Source: CAKSKB01 sp034186235 (lineage in GTDB: Bacteria > Bacillota > Clostridia > HGM11514). Taken from it: DNA of 22,472 nucleotides. Below the pieces are notes generated by a model. The model did no database searches. It was not told where the DNA came from and was given only the letters and a program-made list of their open reading frames with translations. Location of the stretch: contig JAXGBA010000106.1 of assembly GCA_034186235.1 (NCBI GenBank), positions 1 through 22,472 on the forward strand. The letters run 5' to 3'. Positions 1 to 7,326 of this stretch are shown one piece after another. Positions within the stretch are counted from its first letter, which is position 1; each line of letters begins with the position of its first letter. A program made the translations under genes and the position numbers.

Positions 1-650
1 ATAACGAACCCGTTGAAGTTGAGGAAATTGAAAACGGAATTATTCTCACTCCCCCGCCGCAGAAATGGACGCAGCTTCAGATGAAGATGAAAATCACAAT
101 GTGCCCGGATACAAATAATGTAACCGTTGACCATTATATCACAAACCTCGGCGCATGGAATGTTGAGTTTGCCGCATGGGGGCTTTCTGTTCTTAACAGA
201 GGCGGAATTGAAATTGTTCCTCAGCCGACCAAAGACACCGGTCTTCTCGGCAACCGCGTGCTTGCGCTGTGGCCTTATACCAGAATGACTGATGAAAGGG
301 TTTACTGGGGAGATGAATATATCACCTTAAAACAGGACCCGAACGCTGATCATCCCATAAAATTCGGTATCAACAGTGAGCATGGCTTTGCGGCATATAT
401 TCTTAACGGAGATATGTTCATAAAGCGCTTTGATGTTAATGAAAACGGCAATTATCCCGATGGAGGAATGTCGTTTGAAACCTATACAAACTCTCTCATG
501 CTCGAAATGGAAAGCGTCGGAGAACTGAAAAAGCTCAACCCCGGCGAAACACTTACCCATACCGAAAGGTGGGAAATGGTAGCCAGCGTTGAATGTGACC
601 TTTCCACTCCCGAAGGCATAGAAAAAGCAGTTAAAACCTATATAAAATAG
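1..650 (+). CDS. Mutarotase-like (DUF4380-type) protein, 5' end cut by window edge
   Basis: The reading frame is open from the first bases of the window (codons in phase with position 3), so the gene starts upstream. The ATG at 81 is internal. About 215 residues of the C-terminal part are visible. Segments such as EVEEIENGI, ITNLGAWNVEFAAWGLSV, LALWPYT, FIKRFDV and LNPGETLTHTERWEM match what I remember of a conserved family annotated as DUF4380 or hypothetical, with a galactose-mutarotase-like beta-sandwich. Enzymatic activity is unproven for the family as far as I know. It ends 10 nt before the DUF4091 gene and is surely co-transcribed with it, which suggests a shared role in glycan or sugar-derivative metabolism. 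That role is inference. No signal peptide can be judged because the N-terminus is missing. Confidence 0.75.
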   Translation, partial: NEPVEVEEIENGIILTPPPQKWTQLQMKMKITMCPDTNNVTVDHYITNLGAWNVEFAAWGLSVLNRGGIEIVPQPTKDTGLLGNRVLALWPYTRMTDERVYWGDEYITLKQDPNADHPIKFGINSEHGFAAYILNGDMFIKRFDVNENGNYPDGGMSFETYTNSLMLEMESVGELKKLNPGETLTHTERWEMVASVECDLSTPEGIEKAVKTYIK

Positions 651-660
651 GAGAATTATG

Positions 661-2325
661 ATGTCTTACGAAATCAAACAATTTGATTCTCTTCAAAAAA
701 TTTACGGAAATGATTTCCCGGAAAAGGAAGCACGGTCAAAAGCCGTGCTTCTTTCGGGTGAAAGATATAACCGCCAGATTGCGATTAAAACCGATGAAAG
801 ATTTTGGTTCACCGTAAAAGCAAATTCGGAGCTCAAAGACTTTATAACCGTTTATCGGGTTGAAAATGCTGTCATGGATATGGCAGCTGTTCCGACCGCC
901 ACGAGCAAAAACTATATCACACTTGAAAACGGAATTATGCCTGATATACTTATCCCGATTGACGAAAGCACTGCAATAACCGCTCCGTACGGTACATCAG
1001 CAATATGGATTGAACTTAATGTCCCTGAAAATTTTGCTCCCGGAACATACAGCGTTGAAGTCGAGCTAAATACCTGTGATGCATTTTCAATCGCCATGGA
1101 AAATAAAAACTTTACATCAAAAAAGCATACCTGCAATTTTGAAGTTGAAGTGCTTAATAAGAAACTGTCCGACAGAAAAATAATATATACACAATGGATT
1201 CACCTTGACTGCATTGCGTCTGCACATAATGTCGGGATTTTCTCGGAACAGCACTGGAATCTGATTGAAAAATACATAAAAACCGCAGCCAAACTCGGTA
1301 TAAATATGATTTTAACGCCTGTGCACACTCCGCCGCTCGATACTTCAAAAGGAATATACAGGGAGAATGTTTCTCTTATTGAGGTTTTATATGACGAAAA
1401 AAGCAAGCGGTACTCGTTTAATCCGAATAAACTCGAAAGGTATATCGATATATGTCTTAAATGCGGAATCGAATATTTTGAGATTGCACATCTGTTCTCA
1501 CAATGGGGCAGTGAGTTTGCAGCGCCGATAACAGTTAACGGTGAACACAAATTCGGTTGGAACACCAGTGCAAACAGTGAAGAATACAGGGAGTTTTTGA
1601 AACAGTATGTTCCCACAATCATCAGGGTTTTTGAAAAAAGAGGTCTTTGTGATAGATTGTATTTTCACATTTCGGATGAACCATCGGTTGAGAAAATCGA
1701 CAAGTACAGGGCGGCATACGATTTGCTTAAGCCAATGCTCGGGAATATCAAAACAATTGACGCCGTTTCGGAATACGATTTTTATGAGCAGGGGCTAATC
1801 AAATGCCCGATCACTATAACCGGATGTATTGATGAGTTTTTAAAACATAACATCAAAGAGCAATGGGCATATTATTGCTGGTGCGTATACGGCGAAGAAA
1901 GCAACCGCCTGATGTCAATGCCGTCACATAGAAACCGCATAATAGGCATGCAGATGTTTAAGTATAACATAAAAGGGTTTCTCCATTGGGGATATAATTT
2001 TTACAACAGCTGCTGCAGTACCGAAACAATCAATCCATATATAACAAGCTCGGCAAATAAGGTGTTCCCCTCAGGCGATTCTTTTTCGGTATACCCCGGA
2101 AAAGACGGGGCATACATAAGCCTTCGGGCAATGGTTTTCTTTGAGGCACTCCAGGATATAAGGATTTTAAACACGCTTTCGGAATACATAGGTCATGACA
2201 AAACTGTTAAAATGATTGAAGATATTGCCGGAAGCAAAATAGAATTTAACGATTATCCGCACGATTCGGAATTTATCATAAGCGTTATCGAAAAAGCAAA
2301 AGAGAAAATATCCGAACATATTTAA
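661..2325 (+). CDS. DUF4091 / GH123-like glycoside hydrolase-family protein
   Basis: A 554-residue protein with no signal peptide, so probably cytoplasmic. The N-terminal ~170 residues look like the beta-sandwich domain that precedes the catalytic barrel in GH123/DUF4091 proteins. The barrel follows, with the adjacent acidic pair Asp-Glu in LYFHISDEPS (D339-E340 from this start). This is the pair used in substrate-assisted catalysis by GH123 beta-N-acetylgalactosaminidases. The C-terminal part (FLHWGYNFYN, then SVYPGKDGAYISLRAMVFFEALQDIRIL) is the classic DUF4091 ending. Two ATGs occur in tandem at 658 and 661. The AGGAG at 649-653 is 4 nt from the first and 7 nt from the second, so I chose the second. 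The substrate is unknown; an N-acetylhexosamine-containing glycan is the family-based guess. A hairpin terminator follows at once. Confidence 0.85.
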   Translation: MSYEIKQFDSLQKIYGNDFPEKEARSKAVLLSGERYNRQIAIKTDERFWFTVKANSELKDFITVYRVENAVMDMAAVPTATSKNYITLENGIMPDILIPIDESTAITAPYGTSAIWIELNVPENFAPGTYSVEVELNTCDAFSIAMENKNFTSKKHTCNFEVEVLNKKLSDRKIIYTQWIHLDCIASAHNVGIFSEQHWNLIEKYIKTAAKLGINMILTPVHTPPLDTSKGIYRENVSLIEVLYDEKSKRYSFNPNKLERYIDICLKCGIEYFEIAHLFSQWGSEFAAPITVNGEHKFGWNTSANSEEYREFLKQYVPTIIRVFEKRGLCDRLYFHISDEPSVEKIDKYRAAYDLLKPMLGNIKTIDAVSEYDFYEQGLIKCPITITGCIDEFLKHNIKEQWAYYCWCVYGEESNRLMSMPSHRNRIIGMQMFKYNIKGFLHWGYNFYNSCCSTETINPYITSSANKVFPSGDSFSVYPGKDGAYISLRAMVFFEALQDIRILNTLSEYIGHDKTVKMIEDIAGSKIEFNDYPHDSEFIISVIEKAKEKISEHI

Positions 2326-2327
2326 CA

Positions 2328-2353
2328 AACCGCACTGCTTTAGCAGTGCGGTT
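2328..2353. terminator. Bidirectional hairpin terminator
   Basis: An 11-bp perfect stem (AACCGCACTGC / GCAGTGCGGTT) with a 4-nt loop lies 3 nt after the stop of the DUF4091 gene. The T-run is weak in the plus direction (GGTTAACTTTA) and better in the minus direction (GGTTTGTTAAAT). It can therefore end the glycan operon and also a leftward transcript started at the promoter at 2811-2839. Confidence 0.75.
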
Positions 2354-2804
2354 AACTTTATGTAAATGTTATTAATTGTCAATGCGCTGTCATAAAGATT
2401 ATATATAATTTCCGCATTTAAGGTTTAGGGATAACCAAATTGCGGTAAATTGCAAATAATCTTTTTGACAGCGATTATTTTCGGTCAGCAGCATACCATT
2501 ATAGTTGTTGTAGAAATAAAAGACGATTTTATTTATGTAATGGTTGTTTGTGCCGAATGTCGGCAAAGCTTAAGTACATCTCAAACGGTAAACGGTTATC
2601 ACTGCAGCAATGGGCGAATTGCACAGCCAAACCGCTGCCTGTTCTTGATTTTAAGCCTGCCTCATTTAATTATGATACAAGTATAATTATATATGCGCCA
2701 ATGACCTGCAATGCATAAAAATCTCCCCTTGCCTTATCACCGGCAGTGTTAAAAAGTTTTGACTCTTATCCATATTTTCATTTTTGCAAAGCAATTATAC
2801 TTAC
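2330..2804 (-). ncRNA. Candidate ~475-nt non-coding transcript (unidentified)
   Basis: The stretch 2326-2955 carries no convincing gene. On the minus strand it is bounded by a consensus promoter (2811-2839) and a terminator (2328-2353). All three minus frames between them contain stops every few dozen codons. Several self-complementary stretches lie inside: an 89-nt imperfect hairpin (2385-2473), TGCCGA-ATG-TCGGCA (2551-2565) and an AT-rich imperfect hairpin near 2664-2690. I do not recognise RNase P, tmRNA, SRP RNA or a named riboswitch in it. It may be a real structured RNA, or the leader and debris of a lost operon. Expression is inferred from the promoter only. Confidence 0.3.
2385..2473. 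repeat. Long imperfect inverted repeat / hairpin
   Basis: The 18-base arm at 2385-2402 pairs with 2456-2473 at 17 of 18 positions. Inside it, AATTT (2407-2411) pairs with AAATT (2447-2451), CCGCA (2412-2416) with TGCGG (2441-2445), and a further TTT/AAA and GGTT/AACC continue to a 7-nt apical loop. The whole forms one long stem interrupted by small bulges, on either strand. It resembles the folds of small mobile repeats or structured RNAs. I cannot assign a family. Confidence 0.6.
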
Positions 2805-2810
2805 GGGACT

Positions 2811-2839
2811 ATTTTAACACAAATTTACACATCTGTCAA
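2811..2839 (-). promoter_or_regulatory. Consensus sigma-A promoter, leftward
   Basis: On the minus strand there is a perfect -35 TTGACA (2839-2834), a 17-bp spacer and -10 TAAAAT (2816-2811) with an extended TGT just before it. Transcription would start near 2804. It is divergent from the LacI-gene promoter, with 54 bp between the two -35 boxes. That is the usual arrangement of a regulator and its target operon, yet no gene of normal length follows. Confidence 0.65.
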
Positions 2840-2842
2840 TAG

Positions 2843-2857
2843 ATATTTTGAAAATAT
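2843..2857. promoter_or_regulatory. 15-bp palindrome between divergent promoters (candidate operator)
   Basis: ATATTTT-G-AAAATAT is a perfect 7+1+7 palindrome. It starts 4 bp upstream of the -35 box of the leftward promoter and ends 36 bp before the -35 of the LacI-family gene. The position suits a regulator site controlling both promoters. Because it is made only of A/T around one G, chance is not excluded. Confidence 0.35.
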
Positions 2858-2893
2858 TTCCTGAATTTTTTAGTGCAGAGTCTAATTTTTTTA

Positions 2894-2922
2894 TTGCATT
2901 TTATGCCGAGATGTGATATAAT
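2894..2922 (+). promoter_or_regulatory. Sigma-A promoter of the LacI-family gene
   Basis: -35 TTGCAT (2894-2899), a 17-bp spacer and a perfect -10 TATAAT (2917-2922). The predicted start is near 2929, giving a leader of about 27 nt. Confidence 0.75.
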
Positions 2923-2927
2923 GTATA

Positions 2928-2944
2928 CGAAAACTTTCGGAAAG
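2928..2944. promoter_or_regulatory. Overlapping palindromes at the LacI-gene start site (candidate autoregulatory operator)
   Basis: CGAAA-AC-TTTCG (2928-2939) overlaps CTTTC-G-GAAAG (2934-2944), and both are perfect in their arms. They sit on the predicted transcription start and on the ribosome binding site of the LacI-family gene. LacI-family operators are short palindromes often placed there, so autorepression is a reasonable inference. Confidence 0.35.
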
Positions 2945-2955
2945 CGGTGCATGAA

Positions 2956-3936
2956 ATGACATTAATTCAGCTTGCGGAAAAATGCGGAGTATCCGTTGCA
3001 ACAGTTTCAAAAGCCTTCTCCGGCGGCAATGACATCAGCGAAAAAACAAGAACGAAAATTTTCGATACTGCAAAACTCGAGGGCTGTTATGATAAGTATA
3101 TAAATAAGTGCTATCCCAAAAAGGTCATCGGGATAATCGTCCCGGAAATAATGAGCGAATACTATACCGCAATCATCAAACACCTTGATGACGCAATCAG
3201 AACAAAAAACGGGATTTCGATTCTTATGGTGTCTGATTTTGACGACAAAAAAACTCAGGAATATTTTGATTACAGTTCTTTTTACAGAAAGACCGACGGT
3301 GTAATCATTGTGGACAGCGATACGAATTTAAAAAACAGCGAAAATATCCCGGCGGTTGTGATATCTTCCTCAACACTTCCCAAACAGCAGAATACCGACC
3401 GCATTATTATCGATCTTGAAAGCGGAATAAACGAAGCTGTTAAATATCTCAAAACAAACGGGCATAAGAGCATTGCCTTTATCGGCGAATCCAAGACCAA
3501 AACAAAGGAAATTCTTTTCAAAAAAGCTCTCGAAAACAACGGAATATATTCAAACAGAAACTTTTTTGTCGAAACCGATAAGAGGTTTGAAAACGGCGGA
3601 TATGAAGCAATGAAGGCCCTTATTGAATCAAATCACGCTCCCACCGCCGTAATTGCAGGATATGACAAAATGGCAATCGGCGCAATGAAATATCTTCACG
3701 AAAAAGGCTTGTCTGTTCCGGAGGACATTTCAATAATCGGAATGGATAATATATCCGACACCAAATACACATCTGTTCCGATTACTACCATCGGCTTAAA
3801 TCTTGACGAACTGAGCCGCGAAGCGGTAGACCTTATACTAAAAAAGACCGACAGCCGCTACTTCAAATCCAGACACCAGATTAAAATCAAGTGTAAACTT
3901 CAAGTACGGTCATCGGTCAAAAATATCAATAATTAA
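2956..3936 (+). CDS. LacI-family transcriptional regulator
   Basis: A 326-residue DNA-binding sugar-responsive regulator. The N-terminal helix-turn-helix reads TLIQLAEKCGVSVATVSKAFSG, followed by SEKTRTKIFDTAKLEG. The rest is a periplasmic-binding-protein-like effector domain, from IGIIVPE through SIIGMDNIS to the C-terminal SRHQIKIKCKLQVRSSV. The linker between the headpiece and this core is shorter than usual and lacks the common LGYxPN element. A GTG at 2947 is in frame, but it lies only 2 nt from the GGAAAG at 2939-2944. The ATG at 2956 gives a normal LacI N-terminus, so I prefer it. The gene runs head-to-tail against galK (3 nt apart) and is divergent from the promoter at 2811-2839. The effector and targets are unknown; galactose is possible from context. 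Confidence 0.9.
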   Translation: MTLIQLAEKCGVSVATVSKAFSGGNDISEKTRTKIFDTAKLEGCYDKYINKCYPKKVIGIIVPEIMSEYYTAIIKHLDDAIRTKNGISILMVSDFDDKKTQEYFDYSSFYRKTDGVIIVDSDTNLKNSENIPAVVISSSTLPKQQNTDRIIIDLESGINEAVKYLKTNGHKSIAFIGESKTKTKEILFKKALENNGIYSNRNFFVETDKRFENGGYEAMKALIESNHAPTAVIAGYDKMAIGAMKYLHEKGLSVPEDISIIGMDNISDTKYTSVPITTIGLNLDELSREAVDLILKKTDSRYFKSRHQIKIKCKLQVRSSVKNINN

Positions 3937-3939
3937 ATA

Positions 3940-5124
3940 TTATTTAACTTCGTGTCCGCCGTCGCCTATATCAGAAACATAAAACGATGCGGCGTAACCG
4001 ATTTTATCTTTATATGCCTTGCCGACTTTTTCAATAAATTCGTCAACGGCATTTTCTTTTACAATGCTGACGGAGCATCCGCCGAAACCTGCACCGGTCA
4101 TTCTTGCACCTATGCAGCCGTCGATTTTGAGGGCTTCGGAAACGAGAGTATCAAGTTCATCGCCCGTAACCTCGTACAAATTGCGAAGTGAATTATGAGA
4201 ACCGATCATAAGTTTTCCAAACTCTATAATATCGCCCTTTTCAAGTGCCTCAACGGATTTCAGAACCCTGTCATCTTCGGATATAACATGCTCGGCACGC
4301 TTTCTCACGATGTCGTTTTTTATCACGTTCTTGTGCTCCTCAAACTGTTCAAGGGTAATGTCACCCAAACACTCTGCCTCCGGAATGACTGTTTTGAGTG
4401 CGTCAAATGCCTCGGCACACTCCTCGCAGCGTTCGTTATACTTGGATGTTGCAAGGCTTCTCTTTTTATTCGTGTTGGAAATTACGATTTTGTAACCGTC
4501 AAGCGCAATAGGAACAAGCTTGTAATCAAGATTCTTGCAGTTGAGGAAAATCGCATGGTTTTTCTTACCCATTGCGGACGCAAACTGATCCATAATTCCG
4601 CACATAACGCCAACATAATTATGCTCGCTGCGCTGACCGATTTTTGCCATGTAAACCATATCGGGTTCACGTTTTATGCCCTTTGCCTCGTCGGCAAGCG
4701 TTGAAAGCGCAACAGCGGTTACGACCTGAATTGCAGCGGACGAAGAAAGCCCTCCGCCAATCGGCACGGTGTCATCATAAAGCATTTCGCAGCCCTGAAT
4801 ATCATATCCGTCCTTTATCAGCTCACTTGCTACGCCAAGCTGATAATTGCCCCATTTAAGGTGTCTATAATCTTCGATTTTATCAATATCGGCAGTTACA
4901 ACACCCGGAAGGTCCGTTGCGGCAAGCTTAATTTTGCGGTCACCTGTAAGCCTTACAACGCAAAGCGAGCGCATCGTAAGCGCCGCCGGGAAAACAAACC
5001 CGCCGTTATAATCCGTATGTTCACCGATAAGATTGACACGACCCGGCGACATAAAAACCCTTATGCCGTCCTCACTGCCGCCGTAAAGTTCAATAAATTT
5101 TTTAATAACATCTCTTTTTTCCAT
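3940..5124 (-). CDS. galK: Galactokinase
   Basis: Phosphorylates alpha-D-galactose with ATP to galactose-1-phosphate, the first committed step of the Leloir pathway, in the cytoplasm. The 394-residue length is normal. The galactokinase signature GRVNLIGEHTDYNGG lies at 28-42, the GHMP-kinase ATP loop GGGLSSSAA at 123-131, the catalytic Asp in MCGIMDQFAS at D179, and GARMTGAGFGG near 339-349. The start has the ribosome site GGAGAG 6 nt upstream, inside the end of galT. The gap to galT is 2 nt, so the two are translationally coupled. It is the last gene of the operon, and no terminator hairpin is visible before the convergent LacI-family gene. Confidence 0.97.
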   Translation of the reverse strand: MEKRDVIKKFIELYGGSEDGIRVFMSPGRVNLIGEHTDYNGGFVFPAALTMRSLCVVRLTGDRKIKLAATDLPGVVTADIDKIEDYRHLKWGNYQLGVASELIKDGYDIQGCEMLYDDTVPIGGGLSSSAAIQVVTAVALSTLADEAKGIKREPDMVYMAKIGQRSEHNYVGVMCGIMDQFASAMGKKNHAIFLNCKNLDYKLVPIALDGYKIVISNTNKKRSLATSKYNERCEECAEAFDALKTVIPEAECLGDITLEQFEEHKNVIKNDIVRKRAEHVISEDDRVLKSVEALEKGDIIEFGKLMIGSHNSLRNLYEVTGDELDTLVSEALKIDGCIGARMTGAGFGGCSVSIVKENAVDEFIEKVGKAYKDKIGYAASFYVSDIGDGGHEVK

Positions 5125-5126
5125 GT

Positions 5127-6101
5127 TTACTCTCCTTTAGAAATAAATTTTTTATGTGCAGCACGGAGTTCCTCCGCAATCGCCTCGGGCGCAGTGGTAT
5201 TGCAGTGCGCCCATGCCCCAGTTTCACTCGAAGCATTGAATTTCTGCTTGTCCGCCGACCTCATAGGCGGGAAGAATTTAACATGAAAATGATAGTATTC
5301 GCCCTTATCCTCCGAATTAACAGGGTTCTGATACATACACATCATATAAGGGAATGTGTAATCGAACAGCGAATCGAGAGTGCCGGCAGTTTCTTTAAGA
5401 ATCTTTGCAAAATTATGTTTTTGTCTGTCGCTGAACTGCGTAACATTCTGAATGTGCGCCTTGCTCATGATATACATTCCGTAAGGGTACTCCGTAAAAT
5501 ACGGAAGGAATGTCACAAAATCCTCATTTTCGATAATAACCCTCTGCCCGTACTTCATTTCATCGGCAAGCATATCGCAGAAAAGGCAGGAATCTTTTAC
5601 TTCTTTGTATTCCTTTGCCGACGCAAGCTCAAGTTCCAGTCTTTTCGGAATAAAAGGATAACCGTAAATCTGCCCGTGGGGATGAGGCATTGTCACACCG
5701 ACTGCCGCGCCGCGGTTTTCAAACATAAATATGTACTTGATTTTCTCGTCCTTCTGAATTTCTGTAAACCTTTCCTGCCACAAAGAAACAAGCTTTTCAA
5801 GGTGCGAAACGGGAAGCTCCGGCACAGTCACCGTATGTTCGGGGCTGTAAAGAACCACTTCGCACTTTCCCCTTGACGGCATTGACTTATAAAAGTCCGT
5901 CGGCACATCGTCCGGAACCGGCGGATTTGCGGAAAGCGCCGGGAAATCGTTATCATACTCATAAACATCGTAAACCTCCGGAACCTTGCCCGAACCCGGA
6001 CAAAAAGGACACCAGTCCTTCGGCATCTGCGGTCTTGCCTGCCTGTTGGAGGCAATCATAACCCAATCCTTAATCAAAGGATTCCATCTAATTTCAGCCA
6101 T
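5127..6101 (-). CDS. galT: Galactose-1-phosphate uridylyltransferase
   Basis: Exchanges UMP between UDP-glucose and galactose-1-phosphate (Leloir pathway). 324 residues, class I GalT type. Metal-site residues C31 and C34 lie in CPFCPG, with H89 in SPEHT. The active-site motif HPHGQ is at 140-144, with H142 the uridylylated histidine. The sequence FENRGAAVGVTMPHPHGQ is typical. A GTG at 6122 is in frame but lies on the ribosome binding site (GAGGAG at 6115-6120), so the ATG at 6101 giving MAEIRWNP is the likely start. Its 13-nt spacing is a little long. galK follows 2 nt downstream. galE is not in this window, so the UDP-galactose epimerase must be elsewhere. Confidence 0.96.
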   Translation of the reverse strand: MAEIRWNPLIKDWVMIASNRQARPQMPKDWCPFCPGSGKVPEVYDVYEYDNDFPALSANPPVPDDVPTDFYKSMPSRGKCEVVLYSPEHTVTVPELPVSHLEKLVSLWQERFTEIQKDEKIKYIFMFENRGAAVGVTMPHPHGQIYGYPFIPKRLELELASAKEYKEVKDSCLFCDMLADEMKYGQRVIIENEDFVTFLPYFTEYPYGMYIMSKAHIQNVTQFSDRQKHNFAKILKETAGTLDSLFDYTFPYMMCMYQNPVNSEDKGEYYHFHVKFFPPMRSADKQKFNASSETGAWAHCNTTAPEAIAEELRAAHKKFISKGE

Positions 6102-6140
6102 TTTGATACAACATCTCCTCACACAAAATTCATAAAAATA

Positions 6141-7322
6141 TTACGCCTTTTTCCCCGATTTTTTAAGAAGAAAAAGACCGACAAGCAATAATGAAGGGAA
6201 AACAACCGCAGCCGACAGACCGACCTTAAGGTTGTCATCAAAAACTCCGGAAACAAATCCGACAAGCCCGGGACCGGAGCTGCACCCGAGGTCGCCCGCA
6301 AGAGCGAGCAGCGCAAACATTGACATTCCGCCCGCAGGAATCTTTTCTGCTGCAAGGCTGTAAGTTCCGGGCCACATAACCCCGACGGAAAAACCGCAGA
6401 GTGCACAGCCGAAAAGCGCAATAAATGCATATGATGAAAGTGAAGCCAAAAGATAGCTTATTATGCACAGCGCCGCACTTATCGCCATGAATTTTACAAT
6501 GCTGACTTTTTTGCTGAGTTTTGCATAAAGCACCCTCGAAATACCCATCATAACGGCAAACATGCACATGCCCGCAAGGTCGCCTACAGACTTTGAAACA
6601 CCGAGGGCCGACTCCGCAAAAGCAGAAGCCCACTGGCTCATCGCAAGTTCGGATGCACCACTGCACATCATGATAAGCAGGAATATCCAGAACAGCCCCG
6701 TTGAAAACAGCTTTTTATGCGTTGCGCCCTCACCGTCCGGATTAAGCGTATAAATCGGAACGGCGATAAAAAGAAAAGCATTAATAAACGGAATAACCGC
6801 CCAGATTACTGACAAAACCGGCCATGAGCTCATTCCGAAAACCGCAAAAAACGCCGTGGAGCAAAGAACCGTAAACACCTGACCCCAGCAATAAAACGAA
6901 TGAAGAATGCTCATCACCGCCGACTTATGCTTTGTGGGGCATGCCTCAACAATCGGGCTTACAACAACCTCGATAAGTCCGCCGCCGACAGCATAAACCA
7001 CGGTAGATACCGTAAGCCCGGCAAACCCGAAACGGAAAGGTAGAAACGCCATCAGAATCATTCCGAGCGACGCCATAAAGTGTGCCATAACAACGGATAC
7101 CTTATAACCTATCCTGTCCACAAACTTGGACGAAAGCAAATCAAGCAGCAGCTGCGTACCGAAATTTATCGTAATAAGCAGTGCGATTTTATCCATCGAA
7201 ATACCGAGCGATTTATTGAATGTCAGAAAAAGCAGAGGTGCAAAATTATTGACAATCGCCTGGGTTATATAACCGATATAACTTGCAAAAATTGTAGCGT
7301 TATAATTTGTTTTAATACTCAA
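6141..7322 (-). CDS. MFS transporter, probable sugar permease
   Basis: A 393-residue integral membrane protein with about 12 hydrophobic segments, typical of the major facilitator superfamily. There is an MFS-like loop around FVDRIGYKVSVVMAHF after the second segment. The central hydrophilic loop (IYTLNPDGEGATHKK) splits two halves of six segments. It sits 39 nt upstream of galT in the same operon, so galactose or a galactoside is the best guess for its substrate; that is inference from context. The start is TTG at 7322, supported by a GGGAG 9 nt upstream. No in-frame ATG or GTG lies between that TTG and the upstream stop. The weak start codon may lower its translation relative to its neighbours. 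Confidence 0.88.
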   Translation of the reverse strand: MSIKTNYNATIFASYIGYITQAIVNNFAPLLFLTFNKSLGISMDKIALLITINFGTQLLLDLLSSKFVDRIGYKVSVVMAHFMASLGMILMAFLPFRFGFAGLTVSTVVYAVGGGLIEVVVSPIVEACPTKHKSAVMSILHSFYCWGQVFTVLCSTAFFAVFGMSSWPVLSVIWAVIPFINAFLFIAVPIYTLNPDGEGATHKKLFSTGLFWIFLLIMMCSGASELAMSQWASAFAESALGVSKSVGDLAGMCMFAVMMGISRVLYAKLSKKVSIVKFMAISAALCIISYLLASLSSYAFIALFGCALCGFSVGVMWPGTYSLAAEKIPAGGMSMFALLALAGDLGCSSGPGLVGFVSGVFDDNLKVGLSAAVVFPSLLLVGLFLLKKSGKKA

Positions 7323-7326
7323 AAAA

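Noticed and set aside
2450..2686. 78-codon open frame (+) with a few Cys residues in the intergenic region
   Set aside because: It starts at TTG with no ribosome binding site, has irregular composition, and overlaps the long hairpin. More likely chance in non-coding sequence.
2700..2830. Riboswitch in the leader of the leftward transcript
   Set aside because: I compared it by eye with the main riboswitch cores I know and saw no matching conserved motif. Only short weak stems are present.
4195..4704. 169-codon open frame opposite galK
   Set aside because: It is antisense to a fully conserved galactokinase, has no ribosome site and no protein-like pattern. It reflects codon bias of galK.
5154..5876. 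240-codon open frame opposite galT
   Set aside because: A shadow of galT on the other strand. galT carries all family motifs, and the shadow has none.
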